64,000 bases of DNA from Gari tellinella (GCA_922989275.2 OV277858.1:100922794-100986793); one strand, 5' to 3'. Positions 1 through 9,664 are shown, counted from the first letter of the stretch. Numbers and translations: made by a program. Notes: generated by a model from the letters alone, not told the origin.

Positions 1-164
1 GCTGTTATCAAATATCTTCCAACGCCCATGCGTTGTCTACTCTACTATTAGTAGAGTAGAGCTCCTAAAACCTAAGTTGAAGGGAGCATTTGAAAATAAA
101 ACAATATCTGGAGAAAACAACGCACACAAAAACGGACAGCCCACTCGAAACAATGTTGTTTTGA

Positions 165-312
165 CATTGAATCAACGTCATTTCAACGTTGAAACTTCAA
201 CCATTATCAACGTTGAATCAACGTTGAGGTTCAACGTCAACACAACTTTCAAAATCAAATATAAATCGTACGTTGTTTCAACGTTGAAGTTCAACGTTGA
301 TTCAACGTTGGT
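165..312. repeat. AACGTT-rich short repeat
   Basis: The motif CAACGTTGA and its close variants recur about ten times in 150 bp, on both strands because AACGTT is palindromic. Spacing is irregular, so this is a degenerate cluster and not a clean tandem array. No coding sense is visible. It lies just left of a TA-D element. Confidence 0.75.
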
Positions 313-372
313 GTGCCTGCTGGGTCTCTTATATAATGTTTTGTAACAGAATGGCTGTTCAACACAAGTTTG

Positions 373-582
373 ACTGTAACAAACACCTCTCCATTATGAC
401 CACTAAATGAGATAAATGTTGGCATTTTTAGGCAGGCAGTAGCTGAAAGCCAGATAAAAGTAAAGCATAAAGTTCCTACTAAAGCTTTCTGCGTTACTTT
501 CATCTTGCTTAAAGCAGTCACCTGGCTGTAACCCCTAATAATATACACAATTTAGAGGTTGTAATTGACAGGTTTTACTGTA
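373..582. mobile_element. TA-D MITE copy (diverged)
   Basis: The right end reads GGTTTTACTGTA and the left part reads AACACCTCTCCATTATGACC, the family D inverted ends. The centre holds a decayed hairpin with AAAGTTCCTACTAAAGCTTT. Ends in TA suggest Tc1/mariner-type mobilisation. An 85-codon open frame on the minus strand here is a by-product of the element. Confidence 0.75.
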
Positions 583-1090
583 TAGAGTCATTTGATTTGA
601 AAAGATCAGTGAATAATTAAAACCTTATATCCAGTCAGCCGTGTACACAGATATCCGACGAGGTTTTCTGACTACCGGTAAGCGTTTTAAAATTGAATTA
701 ATTTGATCATGTGACTTATGTGTTGCGGTCACAGTTAGTGAATTTTAGATTAAAACCACAGTATTTAGTAATAAACTTGTGTAACAACAAACTAAAATGT
801 CACCTTCAGGGGGAAACTTACAATTTAATGAAAAAGTTGCATATAAGTACGAACCCATTAAGGCAAATTAAACAGCCTAACCCTTTAGTCACCCAAATTA
901 TAGTTTAACTTTTACCTTTTTCCATCATAATCAAGATTACTTTAAACATTCACAAGAAAATTTCAATTTTTGTACGTTGGATACAAATTAGAAACTGTTA
1001 AATAAGGCATAATTATGATCTGGATCAAATCTGTTTGATCGTTATGTTTTCCCCTTATCTGGAGCCCTTGGTGGGACATGTTTTACTTAC
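583..1090. other. Intron-like sequence, little recognised
   Basis: No coding frame or intact repeat is visible. A fragment of the hAT-F right end (CTTATCTGGAGCCCTTGG) lies near 1055-1073, just downstream of the 1091-1135 exon on the minus strand. Confidence 0.5.
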
Positions 1091-1135
1091 ATCTGGCTGC
1101 AGGACAACTTTATACAGCTCAGCCAGCAGTTTACC
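1091..1135 (-). CDS. Candidate 45-bp coding exon (GKLLAELYKVVLQPD)
   Basis: On the minus strand a good acceptor (GTTTTGCAG) is followed by 45 bp open in phase 0 and then a consensus donor (GAT|GTAAGT). The encoded peptide GKLLAELYKVVLQPD looks like part of a folded domain, unlike the low-complexity large frames upstream. Exon 5148-4997 ends in phase 0, so the two join cleanly to give ...SDWDP-GKLLAELY.... Candidate exon 2014-1969 also ends in phase 0. The donor implies more exons beyond the left edge of the window. I do not recognise the protein family. A 45-bp exon with both signals could arise by chance, but phase agreement with its neighbour raises confidence. Confidence 0.6.
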
Positions 1136-1203
1136 CTGCAAAACAAAACAAACACAATGTATAAATACAAAACATCGAAGATCAAAATTATCCCTCTCCC
1201 CAA

Positions 1204-1414
1204 TACAGTAAAACCTCTCTATGATTACAACCACTAAAAAGAAGGCTAATTGTGTGTTTAAAGGACAGGTGCCAGATAAAGCACGGTGACGGTAAAACAG
1301 AAAGCTCCTACAGGAGCTTTCTGTTTTACTGTCACATTGCTTTAAGCGGTCACCTACCGTAACACCCTAAAAATTAACATTATTGAGTGGTCGTAATAGA
1401 GAGGTTTTACTGTA
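1204..1414. mobile_element. TA-D MITE, near-intact
   Basis: It starts TACAGTAAAACCTCTCTATG and ends GAGAGGTTTTACTGTA. The central palindrome contains AGAAAGCTCCTACAGGAGCT flanked by TAAAACAG and CTGTTTTA arms. Length is about 210 bp, the family norm, and a TA lies at each end. Confidence 0.9.
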
Positions 1415-1968
1415 GAAGCAATTGTTCTGATGCCTTAATTCATCTATTCTTTCTAGATCTGCCGTTTTCTGTTTCTACAATGTTCTGTTAACCCAATACG
1501 CCATAGATGCACATTTTTACAAATTTAATTAATTCCTTCACTGAAGTAAAAAGTTCAAATTTATAGTCATGAATATGTAGCAGAATAAATATTTTCTATA
1601 TTCTAACAAATGGAAGCTTAAAGCAGGCCTGCTTAATAAGTGGTCACCAGACTCCAAAGCTAGAAACATGCAATTGGGTTAACGGTTAAATTGATTTAAT
1701 ATAAATACCAACATTTTTAGTGTCATAACTTAAAGTATCTAATAAAGTCAGCATCTTAGATCATTACATCATGGAAATGTAAACCGGCTTTACTCCATAG
1801 TCTGTTTCCAGTTTTGACGATAGGTCACCACTTAAGAAAGTAGTTCTTATGATATGTATTCATGACAGTATAAAGTGGAACTATTTTCTTCTGTGGAAGA
1901 CTGAATTAAATCATTAAATAAGTATCTATGATAAATTGCCAACAATGATACTTATTATTCATTTTTAC
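1415..1968. other. Intron-like AT-rich sequence
   Basis: The stretch contains a weak, worn stretch resembling the TTAA-A interior (about 1590-1680, and again 1790-1880 with TAGTCTGTTTCCAGTTTTGA). No coding potential is seen. Confidence 0.4.
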
Positions 1969-2014
1969 CTCTATACAACCATCATCATAGACTCTTCTAA
2001 ATGGCCGCCTCCTG
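1969..2014 (-). CDS. Candidate small coding exon (RRRPFRRVYDDGCIE)
   Basis: Minus strand: the acceptor is GGTTTTCAG (start 2014) or GGTTTTCAGCAG (start 2011), and the donor is ATAGAG|GTAAAA. The only frame open throughout gives RRRPFRRVYDDGCIE. It ends in phase 0, which fits the next exon 1135-1091 (GKLLAELY...). It needs two bases from the preceding exon. Candidate exon 12012-11964 supplies exactly that, but 5148-4997 does not, so this would be mutually exclusive with 5148-4997 or chance. The donor is moderate (GTAAAA). Family not recognised. Confidence 0.35.
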
Positions 2015-2503
2015 CTGAAAACCCGTTTCAAGGTTTCCATTTACCAGTTGCTGTTACACTTTATACTAACAAAATTCTATCCAACATCACAATATTATAC
2101 TTGAAACTATAGATCGTATTGCGTATAAATATTGCTTTAAAAATGAAGAGAAACAGTGTTACATCCCACAAAGAGGTGACGGACCTAGTAATTTCAGTTG
2201 AAACATTGAAAACGTTTTAATCAAGCCTTTGTTTTTGTATAAGCTGTCATTTGGATGTAAAAACATAAACAAACAATACAAAAACTTCAAGAATATTAAT
2301 AGTAACTGTTGTAAAAAAGTTGCAAGCAATTAAAAATATTATATAATTGTAAAAGAACAACTTAACACTTTAGATGTTTATGGCAAAAGTCATTTGAATT
2401 TGTCTACTTGTGTAATGCTTTTAACCCTTTACTTCTAGTATTGAAGACAGTTGACCAAGCAGATTGAGAGAAAGCTGCATTATGCTTTAGTTTCAACCTG
2501 CTG

Positions 2504-2739
2504 TAACCCATTACCCCATAAATACACCTTTTTACGCCTTCAATTAATTTCTCCATTGAGGAAAATAGTTCCAATTTATACAGTAAGGAATATGTATGAT
2601 CAAAACTATTTTCTATATTCTAGCAGATGGTAGCTTAAAGCAGGCTGAAAGTAAAGCAGAATGTGCCTTAAAGCACATCCTTGCTTTAAGTGGTCACCTG
2701 TTTTCAAAACTATAAACAGGCTATGGGGTAATAGGTTAA
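2504..2739. mobile_element. TTAA-A MITE copy
   Basis: Bounded by TAACCCATTACCCCATA and GCTATGGGGTAATAGGTTAA. The interior carries the GCAGGCTGAAAGTAAAGCAG arm, but the right arm of the hairpin is partly lost, reducing the palindrome. The left TTAA is GTAA here. Confidence 0.85.
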
Positions 2740-2962
2740 GCTACTACAAGCTAGAATGTAGAATATAGTTCGTATTATACATATTCATTATGAAAGTGGG
2801 ACAACAGTATTACAGTAAGAAACTTGGAAGTAAAACTTTGATGCTGTCAACATCACCAACCTCCTTTGGATACCCAATACTTTTAAATCAAACATTTGCT
2901 CCTTAATTCACTATAGAGAAACTATGAAATTTAATTTATAACAATTTTAATGACACAGTAAT

Positions 2963-4105
2963 CTTTTACTCCATATAGCCTGTTTCTTCGTTATGAAGAC
3001 AGATGTCCACTTAAAGCAGATTGGAAGTAAAGCAGAAAATGTGCCTTAAGGCACGTTCTGCTTTACTTCCAAACCTGCTTTAAGGGGGTAGGTGCACCTT
3101 TGGAAAGTAATTACCAAATTCTCCAAACTTTGCATACAGACAGTAAAATTAGTTTCTATGACAAAACTGGTGAAAAAAGTGGGGGTACCAGACCTTTCTT
3201 TTTCACAATTTGAGATTTTTCAGGGCTACCCCCCTAAAATTGAAACTTCACAAAAACTCCTACTTTTTTGTACTACGGTTTTTCAATCTTTATTTAAACA
3301 AACTATTTGTACAAAAAGTATCCTAATTTATATTACCATAGTAAGAATAAACTCTGAAAATAATGTTTTTTCAAGATTCAAAATAAAAATGTTTGATTTC
3401 ACCGAAAAGGAGTAAAATTTACCCCACCCACTTTTTTATAATGGGAGAATAAGGCACAGTGAAAATTGCCCTACAAATTGTAGCAAACTAATTACCAAAT
3501 TTTTTATTTGTTGATTTTAGCCTTCCAAATATAAAGTTTTAGTGAAATAGCAAATAAAAACACAGGGTCCCGGATCTTTTAAAAAAGATATAGATCGTTT
3601 TATTGAAAAAATCCATTTTTTCTCATTTTTTCACTTTTTGGTGTATTTTTACCAAAAAATTTTTTTTTCAAAAAATATCATTATATCTTTTGAATTATCT
3701 ATTATTTATACTAAAACTGTACTTCCATGAAAATTTCATGCTTATATTCTGAGAAATTGAAATGAAATCGGATGTAACAAAATGCAACCTACCTATGAAA
3801 ACGGTGTATGCTGTAAACTACGAATAGGACATAAAACTTAAAAAGTCCCTTCCGGAACGAAAAATCTAATTTTTTCCCGGGAAAATAGTATTTTATGACT
3901 GTTTGCATTCACCAAAAATGAGTTCTTAACATTTTTCGGAAAATGAGTTCGTAAAATTTTTCGGAAATTTCATAATGCTCAAAAAGACAGGCCGACATCC
4001 TTAAAGTAACCATTAGCTAGAATATAGAAATAGTTTTTATGATACATATTCACGACTTTAAAAATTGAACTTTTTCTTCAGTGAAGTAATAAACACGAGA
4101 AACCG
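2963..4105. mobile_element. TTAA-A MITE split by a later insertion
   Basis: The left part (2963-3083, TTTACTCCATATAGCCTGTT through the hairpin AAGGCACGTTCTGCTTTACT) and the right part (4001-4105, CATTAGCTAGAATATAG through CTTCAGTGAAG) are the two halves of one TTAA-A element. The break lies exactly at the internal TTAA after the hairpin. The far right end is truncated. Confidence 0.75.
3084..4000. mobile_element. Approx. 917-bp insertion flanked by TTAA
   Basis: This AT-rich segment interrupts a TTAA-A MITE and is bounded by TTAA on both sides (3080-3083 and 4001-4004), the target duplication of piggyBac-type elements. It starts GGGGGTAGGTGC and ends GGCCGACATCC. The ends are only weakly inverted (GGGGGTAGG versus GGATGTCGG). 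It contains a 107-codon open frame at its left side with no recognisable transposase motif, so it is probably non-autonomous. I know no family for it. Confidence 0.6.
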
Positions 4106-4145
4106 CCAATGTCTGTATGGCCGGATTGTCTGCACTTTTGCTTTG

Positions 4146-4165
4146 TATATATATATATATATATA
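4146..4165. repeat. (TA)n microsatellite
   Basis: About ten TA units directly precede the 180-bp tandem array. Confidence 0.95.
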
Positions 4166-4170
4166 ATGTA

Positions 4171-4825
4171 GTTACCCATGGCATGTGATGATGACCTCAC
4201 TTAAACTGTACATGCCAAATTTGGTTGCTGTAGGACTTAAACTTTGACTAAAACTGACACTAACAAAAAGGTAAACCAAAAACAAACGAAAAGGTTAACC
4301 AAGAATTCTCTAAGTCATTGCACCGTGAAATCTCGGTCACAGTGACCTAGTTACCCACTGCATGTGATGATGACCTCACTACAACTGTCCATGCCAAATT
4401 TGGTTGCTGTAGGACTTAAGCTATGACTAAAACTGACACTAACAAAAAGGTAAACCAAGACGCAAACAAAAAGGTTAACCAAGAATTCTCTAAGTCATTG
4501 CACCGTGAAATCTAGGTCACAGTGACCTAGTTATCCATGACATGTGATGATGACCTCACTACAACTGTACATGCCAAATTTGGTTGCTGTAGGACTTAAA
4601 CTTTGACTAAAACTGACACTAACAAAAAGGTAAACCAAGACGCAAACGAAAAGGTTAACCAAGAATTCTCTAAGTCATCAGACCGTGAAATCTACGTCAC
4701 AGTGACCTAGTTACCCACTGCATGTGATGATGACCTCACTACAACTGTACATGCCAAATTTGGTTGCTGTAGCACTTAAGTTTTGGCTAAAACTGACACT
4801 AACGAAAAGGTCAACCAAAATGAGG
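4171..4825. repeat. 180-bp tandem repeat, about 3.6 copies
   Basis: Copies begin at 4171, 4350, 4530 and 4710 (GTTACCCATGGCATGTGATG and variants), so the period is 179-180 bp. The last copy stops near 4825 and passes into a GACA/GACG microsatellite. Copies are about 90-95% alike by eye. Each junction carries the palindrome GGTCACAGTGACC or a one-base variant. The array plus microsatellite tail looks like a bivalve satellite-bearing mobile unit; the class is unknown. Confidence 0.92.
4514..4528. promoter_or_regulatory. Perfect estrogen-response-element palindrome
   Basis: AGGTCACAGTGACCT fits the consensus AGGTCAnnnTGACCT exactly and equals the vertebrate vitellogenin-type site. Sister copies of the tandem repeat carry CGGTCACAGTGACCT (4334-4348) and ACGTCACAGTGACCT (4694-4708). 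The match is seen in the sequence; function in a mollusc, whose estrogen receptor is reported as ligand-independent, is not shown. Confidence 0.55.
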
Positions 4826-4895
4826 ACGGACAGACAGACAGACGTACGCGACCCCATAAGGTGGCTCCTGTAAGCCCGGACGGACAGACGGACGG
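4826..4895. repeat. GACA/GACG microsatellite tail
   Basis: GGACGGACAGACAGACAGAC and, after a short unique stretch (GACCCCATAAGGTGGCTCCT), GGACGGACAGACGGACGG. It marks the right end of the 180-bp repeat unit. Confidence 0.85.
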
Positions 4896-4996
4896 ACGGC
4901 TTTCGCCAATCTATAGACCGCATTTTCAATCCGGCCAAAAATGTGTAGAAATGCGTATCTATGGAGTAAAGGGTTAAACAATTGAAGATTTCTTAC

Positions 4997-5148
4997 AGGG
5001 TCCCAGTCACTGGTGTTGACCCTAGTCTGTGTGACCAGCTCCTCTCCATCCTCATTGGTTGGTACCTGGTTACCATGGTGACTGCTTGGCAACACTTTCT
5101 CTACTGCTTGTGGAGGCTTTGAGACTATTGTTTTTGGTTTGGCAACTT
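4997..5148 (-). CDS. Candidate 152-bp coding exon
   Basis: Minus strand: the acceptor TTATTCTTTCAG is strong and the donor GACCCT|GTAAGA is good. Only one frame is open across all 152 bp; the other two contain stops. It starts with AA (one base needed from the previous exon) and ends in phase 0. The peptide runs VAKPKTIVSKPPQAVEKV ... EELVTQTRVNTSDWDP, a Pro/Lys linker passing to a more ordered end. It joins in phase to exon 1135-1091. A phase-1 donor-like site near the end of the 1343-aa frame (after 20311) would join it as ...DKN-E-VAKPK, but that is inference. The product is unidentified. Confidence 0.7.
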
Positions 5149-5217
5149 CTGAAAGAATAAAAGACAAAAATTGATAAAATGAGGCTTTTTAAAGTTCAGA
5201 TCATACTTTTGTTTTAT

Positions 5218-5451
5218 TTCCAGTTTCCTGCAATTCAGTCTAGTCCACTTTTAACTAATCAGGGTTGTTATTTACAATATATTCTAAAATGGCAAACAGT
5301 GCAGACCCTGATCAGAGGGCTCCATTAGGAGCCCTCTGATCAGGGTCTACACTGTTTTCAGAGTACAATACTTAGTGCAACTCTTCAGAGATGCATTGTT
5401 TGTAAAGGACAAATGTAGTTATACTTGTCACTATAGGGTTCAATGGGTTAA
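5218..5451. mobile_element. TTAA-B MITE copy
   Basis: The centre is a strong palindrome: CAAACAGTGCAGACCCTGAT to ATCAGGGTCTACACTGTTTT around GGGCTCCATTAGGAGCCC. The right end GGGTTCAATGGGTTAA is intact; the left end is decayed (CAATTCAGTCTAGTCCA). Confidence 0.85.
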
Positions 5452-5594
5452 TCAAAACACTCATTGAAGAAGTGGCTTCAGACATGTACATCTATGTTTC
5501 TTCATAATTATAACTAAGTAACAAAATATCTAGAATTAAGCCAAAACTAGGCCATAATTTTAACTCTCACTGTTCGGAAAACATGTCTAATAAA

Positions 5595-5680
5595 CATCTT
5601 TTGCACAGTGTAGATCCAGATCAGAGGGCTTCTAAAGAAGCCCTGTGATCAGTGTTTGCATTGTTTGCCAAATTTTTTAA
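5595..5680. mobile_element. TTAA-B core fragment
   Basis: Only the central hairpin remains (TGCACAGTGTAGATCCAGAT ... ATCAGTGTTTGCATTGTTTG). No terminal repeats are seen. Confidence 0.7.
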
Positions 5681-5875
5681 TATTTTTGGAATAAACTCCT
5701 GAAAGAGTCATTGTAAAATATTCATGTTTTAGAAAATGGAAGTGACAAGTTTGAAAGTTGACAGTGAAAGTGTTAATCATTTCACAAATAAGTTGTAGAT
5801 CTAGCTTATTGGGAAAAATTGTTTTATGTGAATTGACATCCAGTAATGTCTCCAGACAGGATATATTTAGTAATA

Positions 5876-6075
5876 TACAGTCAAACTTCGATATCTCGAA
5901 CTCGGTTATGTCGAACATACCCATATTTCAAAGTTAAAACGTGGCTATAAAGCCACATTTTAACTTTGAAACACGGGAATGTTGGATTTAACCAAGCATG
6001 AAATAATGCAGTTCATATGTCAAATTATCCAATAGCTCGAGTTAAAGGAGTTCGAGATATCCAAGTTTGACTGTA
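5876..6075. mobile_element. TA-E MITE copy
   Basis: Ends are TACAGTCAAACTTCGATATC and CCAAGTTTGACTGTA. The central palindrome is built on CATATTTCAAAGTTAAAACG and its complement. TA flanks suggest a Tc1/mariner or pogo-like source. Confidence 0.9.
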
Positions 6076-6179
6076 CATGTACTTGTTATATCACCTGTGT
6101 CTGAAAAAAATACCAAACTCTCATTAGATGAGATAGTTATAATGCTTTTAATGCTCTTATTTCAATATTGACATAATTA

Positions 6180-6660
6180 ATGCATATTGTTAAAGGCACA
6201 ATCCCGCTCAAATGGGTGTTTAAAACGCGCAATTTCTTATATGTGTGCATTTTCTATGTATTAAAACTAAGTGAAATCGAGTGTAAGAAGCCTGACATAT
6301 GCACCCACTTCGTAAAGAATCCTACCTAAATGTGTCGAATTCTTATCGTGGTGGTTTACATTTTAAGCGGGTTTGTTTACAAATAAGATTACGGGCTGGT
6401 TCCGAGAACTCTCGATCGATCGCATAAAGGTCACGTGATTGATTCGGCCGCGACAATGTGTATCATTGCATCATTTTAACGGCCAAACTTAAAGGAGTTG
6501 TCTCTCTTTGGTTGTAAAGCACTCGACTTGTTGTATAGAATTATGCAAATGAACTTTACCGAGTATGTCCGTAAATTTTCGTCGCTATTCAAAAATAAAC
6601 AAACTTGATTACTTGTTTCCACAAATTTCACTGTTCGTTAGCAATATTGCTTCAAATATC
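6180..6660. other. Unexplained, relatively CpG-containing segment
   Basis: AAGGCACAATCCCGC through AACGGCCAAACTTAAAGGAG has more CG dinucleotides than its surroundings (CTCGATCGATCGC, TCGGCCGCGACA). It has no open frame of note and no recognised repeat ends. It could be an old transposon body or a regulatory island. Confidence 0.3.
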
Positions 6661-6837
6661 ACCACGTATTACTTCTTTTTATATGGAACGCTTACGATAG
6701 TGACATAAATTTCATGTAAGAAAAATGTTTGATTCTGTTTATGTGGGAGTAATATAGTGGCTTTAATCTTTAAATGCCTTATTGGCAAAAACGTTGTGAC
6801 AAACAAGCGAAAAACTTGTACAGCGCTCCCACTCTTT

Positions 6838-6893
6838 AGTGGAAAAATAAAGGGGTAAAGATGTGTATATATGGGGTAATGGGTCCAACTGTT
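6838..6893. mobile_element. TTAA-A right-end fragment
   Basis: GGAAAAATAAAGGGGTAAAG through TATATGGGGTAATGGGT matches the family A right terminal segment. The hairpin is absent. Confidence 0.7.
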
Positions 6894-6914
6894 ATATGCT
6901 AGAAGAAGACCCAT

Positions 6915-7158
6915 TTAACCCTTTCCCACATAGCCTGTTTGTAGTATGCAATATAGGTGTCCACTTAAAGCAGGTTGAAAGTAAAGCAGAATGCGCATTC
7001 TGCTTTACTTTCAGCCTGCTTTAAGCTATCATCTGCTAGAATTTAGAAAATATTTCTTATGATACATATTTATGACTGTTTAAATTGGAACAATTTTCTT
7101 CAGTGAAGGAATCAACTTAATGCGCTAAAAGGCGCTTCTATGGGGGGGAAAGGGTTAA
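6915..7158. mobile_element. TTAA-A MITE, forward copy of an inverted pair
   Basis: TTAA at both ends: TTAACCCTTTCCCACATAGC on the left, GGGGGAAAGGGTTAA on the right. The hairpin AAAGCAGAATGCGCATTCTG is very tight, with no spacer. The neighbour at 7169 is inverted. Confidence 0.93.
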
Positions 7159-7168
7159 AATGGCTGCT

Positions 7169-7363
7169 TAACCCTTTCCCCACATAGAAAGACCTTTTAG
7201 CGCAATAAATTTATTTCTCCATTGAAGAAAATATGTGTATCATAAGAAATAATTTCTGTATTCAAGCAGATGGACCTTTAGTCGCATTTGGCTTTACTTT
7301 CACCCTGCTTTAAGAGGTCACCTATCTTCAGTACTAGAAACAGGCTATGGAGTAAAGGGTTAA
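7169..7363. mobile_element. TTAA-A MITE, reverse copy of an inverted pair
   Basis: TTAACCCTTTCCCCACATAG to GCTATGGAGTAAAGGGTTAA. The left hairpin arm is deleted, so it is shorter than its partner 10 bp away. Confidence 0.9.
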
Positions 7364-7584
7364 GACAATTTTGACCATATTAGTCAATACTCTACTGTCC
7401 TTTTGAGATCATTACATAAAGCAAGTACATGTACTGTTAGAAGTTAAGTACATAAAGTTGTCTTTGCAAAATCATGTTTGACAGCCAAATGAAGGTCTAT
7501 GCAGACTCGCGTCGATCTGCAGCAATCATGTTTTTACCAATTTACTGCAAGTTTAACTTTTTGCATGCATAGTACGTAATGATT

Positions 7585-7682
7585 TCATCTGCCTTATGTG
7601 GCGTCTCATCAGGATCCAAACTGTTTGCAAAGGTAATCACAGTGTCACATCCAATATCTGCCGCTAGCATGCAAAGAGTTAA
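7585..7682. mobile_element. TTAA-C right half
   Basis: GGCGTCTCATCAGGATCCAA, AACTGTTTGCAAAGGTAATC and the end GCATGCAAAGAGTTAA are all family C. The left half is missing. Confidence 0.8.
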
Positions 7683-7857
7683 ATTCAATAATCAATATTG
7701 TAATGCATGCTCTTCTAAAATTCTCTATGCATGCTGTGGTTTAAATTAGGTTAAGTTTATTCAGATAGATAAATTATATCCAGTGTGTAATGTAACGTTT
7801 TACCAATCAATAAAACTTATAACGATCTCAAAATTGATTTCTGTGTTAAAGCCTAAA

Positions 7858-7965
7858 GGCAAATGTCTGCTTAAAGCAAGAAAAAAGTAAAGCAGTAAGC
7901 TCCTATGTGTGCTTTTGAGACTGCTTTAGTTTACCTTGCTTTAAGCTCTCACCTGTGTCTAAAAA
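7858..7965. mobile_element. TA-D core hairpin, diverged
   Basis: CTTAAAGCAAG and CTTGCTTTAAG arms flank AAGTAAAGCAG ... CTGCTTTAG. Terminal repeats are not evident. Confidence 0.6.
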
Positions 7966-7985
7966 AATACATGTACCATAAATTA

Positions 7986-8169
7986 GGGCTCCGGACAAGA
8001 GGGAGTGAGCTGAAGAAATCCAGGATTTTCTCAGTCATACCAGCACCAAATCCTATGGTGTAACAATGTACTGCTCTTTGAGACAATTCTAATGAGTAGT
8101 CACAGAATAGGGTTTAATGCGGGCCTAAAGATTTTAGTTTTTGAAATACTCCCCTAATCTGGAGTCCTG
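7986..8169. mobile_element. hAT-F MITE copy, diverged
   Basis: Left GGGCTCCGGACAAGAGGGAG, right CTAATCTGGAGTCCTG. Part of the interior palindrome is kept (CAATTCTAATGAGTAGTCAC); the left arm is decayed. Confidence 0.7.
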
Positions 8170-8315
8170 ATAAATAAGTCTACAAATTCAGCTAGATAGG
8201 TCTGGGGCTGATTAAAAAACAACAAGGTAACTACAAATTACTAGCACCAATTAAGCACAGCATTATCTCTTTATAACCACTTTCACCCTGATTGACAAAA
8301 TATATAGTTATATAC

Positions 8316-8366
8316 CTGAAAATGACTTTGCCTTCCTTTAGAATTCAGATATGGAAGTAAAACATT
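8316..8366 (-). CDS. Candidate 51-bp coding exon (NVLLPYLNSKGRQSHFQ)
   Basis: Minus strand: TGTATTTAGCATTCAG|AAT ... TTTTCAG|GTATAT. It is open in phase 0 throughout and gives NVLLPYLNSKGRQSHFQ. Length is a multiple of three, so it could be a cassette exon. The donor GTATAT is below consensus. It does not join in phase to exon 5148-4997, which needs one carried base, so at least one of the two is mis-called or an exon is missing between. Family not recognised. Confidence 0.3.
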
Positions 8367-8440
8367 CTGAATGCTAAATACATTGCTAAGTAATTTGTCA
8401 TCTCATCCAGATCCAATCTAAGGCTGCAAAAAAGTAATCA

Positions 8441-8701
8441 CAGGGCTGCCATTTCTCCGGATTTTCCTAAATCTTAGGACTTTTTCCCTGTATATGGTAG
8501 TTTAAAGCAGGCTGAAAGTAAAGCAGAATGCGCCTTAAGGCGCATTCTGCTTTACTTCCAGCCTGCTTTAAATAGTCATGCGTCAACAGAATTAGAAACA
8601 GGCGTTTGGGTAAATGTACGATTTGTAAAATTGCACTAAAGTCTTGAAAAATACAAATTAGGAAATCTTAGGATTTTTCCTGTCAACTTATGGCAGCCCT
8701 G
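8441..8701. mobile_element. hAT-G MITE carrying a TTAA-A core
   Basis: Ends are CAGGGCTGCCATTTCTCCGG and TTATGGCAGCCCTG, CAGGG-type as in hAT elements. The flanks GTAATCAC and GTAATCAA fit an imperfect 8-bp target duplication. The interior (TATATGGTAGTTTAAAGCAG through AGAAACAGGC) is the TTAA-A centre, hairpin included, but without the TTAACCC ends. A second copy at 41291 has the same build. Confidence 0.88.
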
Positions 8702-9264
8702 TAATCAATACAATACAATTTGTGCAAGAGACAGATTTAAAATATCCTTGATCAAAAACTAAGCTGCACCATTATGTACTCTATAATAGCCTTCAGACAT
8801 TGTAATTCATTAATTCAATCCCTCAGTATAACTACACTCGGTGCTTAGCTTAAGATTCAGGATAACAAATCCAGATTCTTTGCATCTGACCATGATGAAA
8901 TGATCTGTTTGCTTGTTCCTTCTTTTTTCAAAAATGCTTTAAAAAATATTCTTTTACAGATCTGCTTACAATCATTTTAAATCTAATGACACTATGTCAG
9001 GATAAGTGTAATACACCTGTGGGTCATGACCTGCTTTTCAAACCCTCTTATATGGAATTACAGGAGAAATGTTTAAACCTTCTTATACAGGGTTGAAGGA
9101 GAACTACAAGTAACAAGGCCAAATGTATTAAAGTACATGTACCAGTATTTTTGGTCAAGCTGTTTCGAGATCAATATTAGATTAGTTAACACTAAAAATT
9201 CCTCCATAGGCAATAGTGCAAATCAGCTTTTAAAATGATCAAACTATGTTTATTGTTTAGAGCA
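8702..9264. other. No recognised feature
   Basis: Unique-looking AT-rich sequence with no splice-flanked frame or repeat ends that I can support. Confidence 0.4.
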
Positions 9265-9352
9265 GGATAATGCTTAGAACAAGATGAATGTAAAGAAGAA
9301 AGTTCCTACAGAGCTTTCTGCTTTACATTCATCTTGCTTTTAGCACCTGCCT
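9265..9352. mobile_element. TA-D-type core hairpin
   Basis: AACAAGATGAATGTAAAGAA, AGTTCCTACAGAGCTTTCTG and TTTACATTCATCTTGCTTTT form a palindrome of the D type. The TACAGT ends are not visible. Confidence 0.7.
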
Positions 9353-9423
9353 TTATCACAATTGGAATTGGATGATTTGCGTACTTTATATTATATGGCT
9401 ATTATATGGAGGAAAGGGAAGTG

Positions 9424-9664
9424 TTAACCCTTTCCTCCCTGAAACCTCAAATGGACAATTCTAATTGTCAATTTAGCCTAGTCCATTTTAGACTTTTTAG
9501 AGTTGATTTTTACAATATATGTCAAAATGACAAACAGTGTAGACCCTGATAAGAGGGCTCCTTACGGAGCCCTCTGATCAGGGTCTACACTGTTTGGAAA
9601 GTACAAGTATACTCTTCACATGTACGCTGTTTGCAAATGACGCATATATGCATGACTAGGTTAA
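9424..9664. mobile_element. TTAA-B MITE, near-intact
   Basis: TTAACCCTTTCCTCCCTGAA to GCATGACTAGGTTAA. The central palindrome GTGTAGACCCTGATAAGAGG ... CTGATCAGGGTCTACAC is centred on CTCCTTACGGAG. Confidence 0.92.

Noticed and set aside
3092..3415. 107-codon plus frame in the 917-bp insertion as a transposase
   Set aside because: No catalytic motif or similarity recognisable; too short for a transposase.
4811..5167. 118-codon minus frame read as a separate gene
   Set aside because: Only 5148-4997 is supported as an exon; the rest is intron and the 180-bp repeat with its microsatellite.
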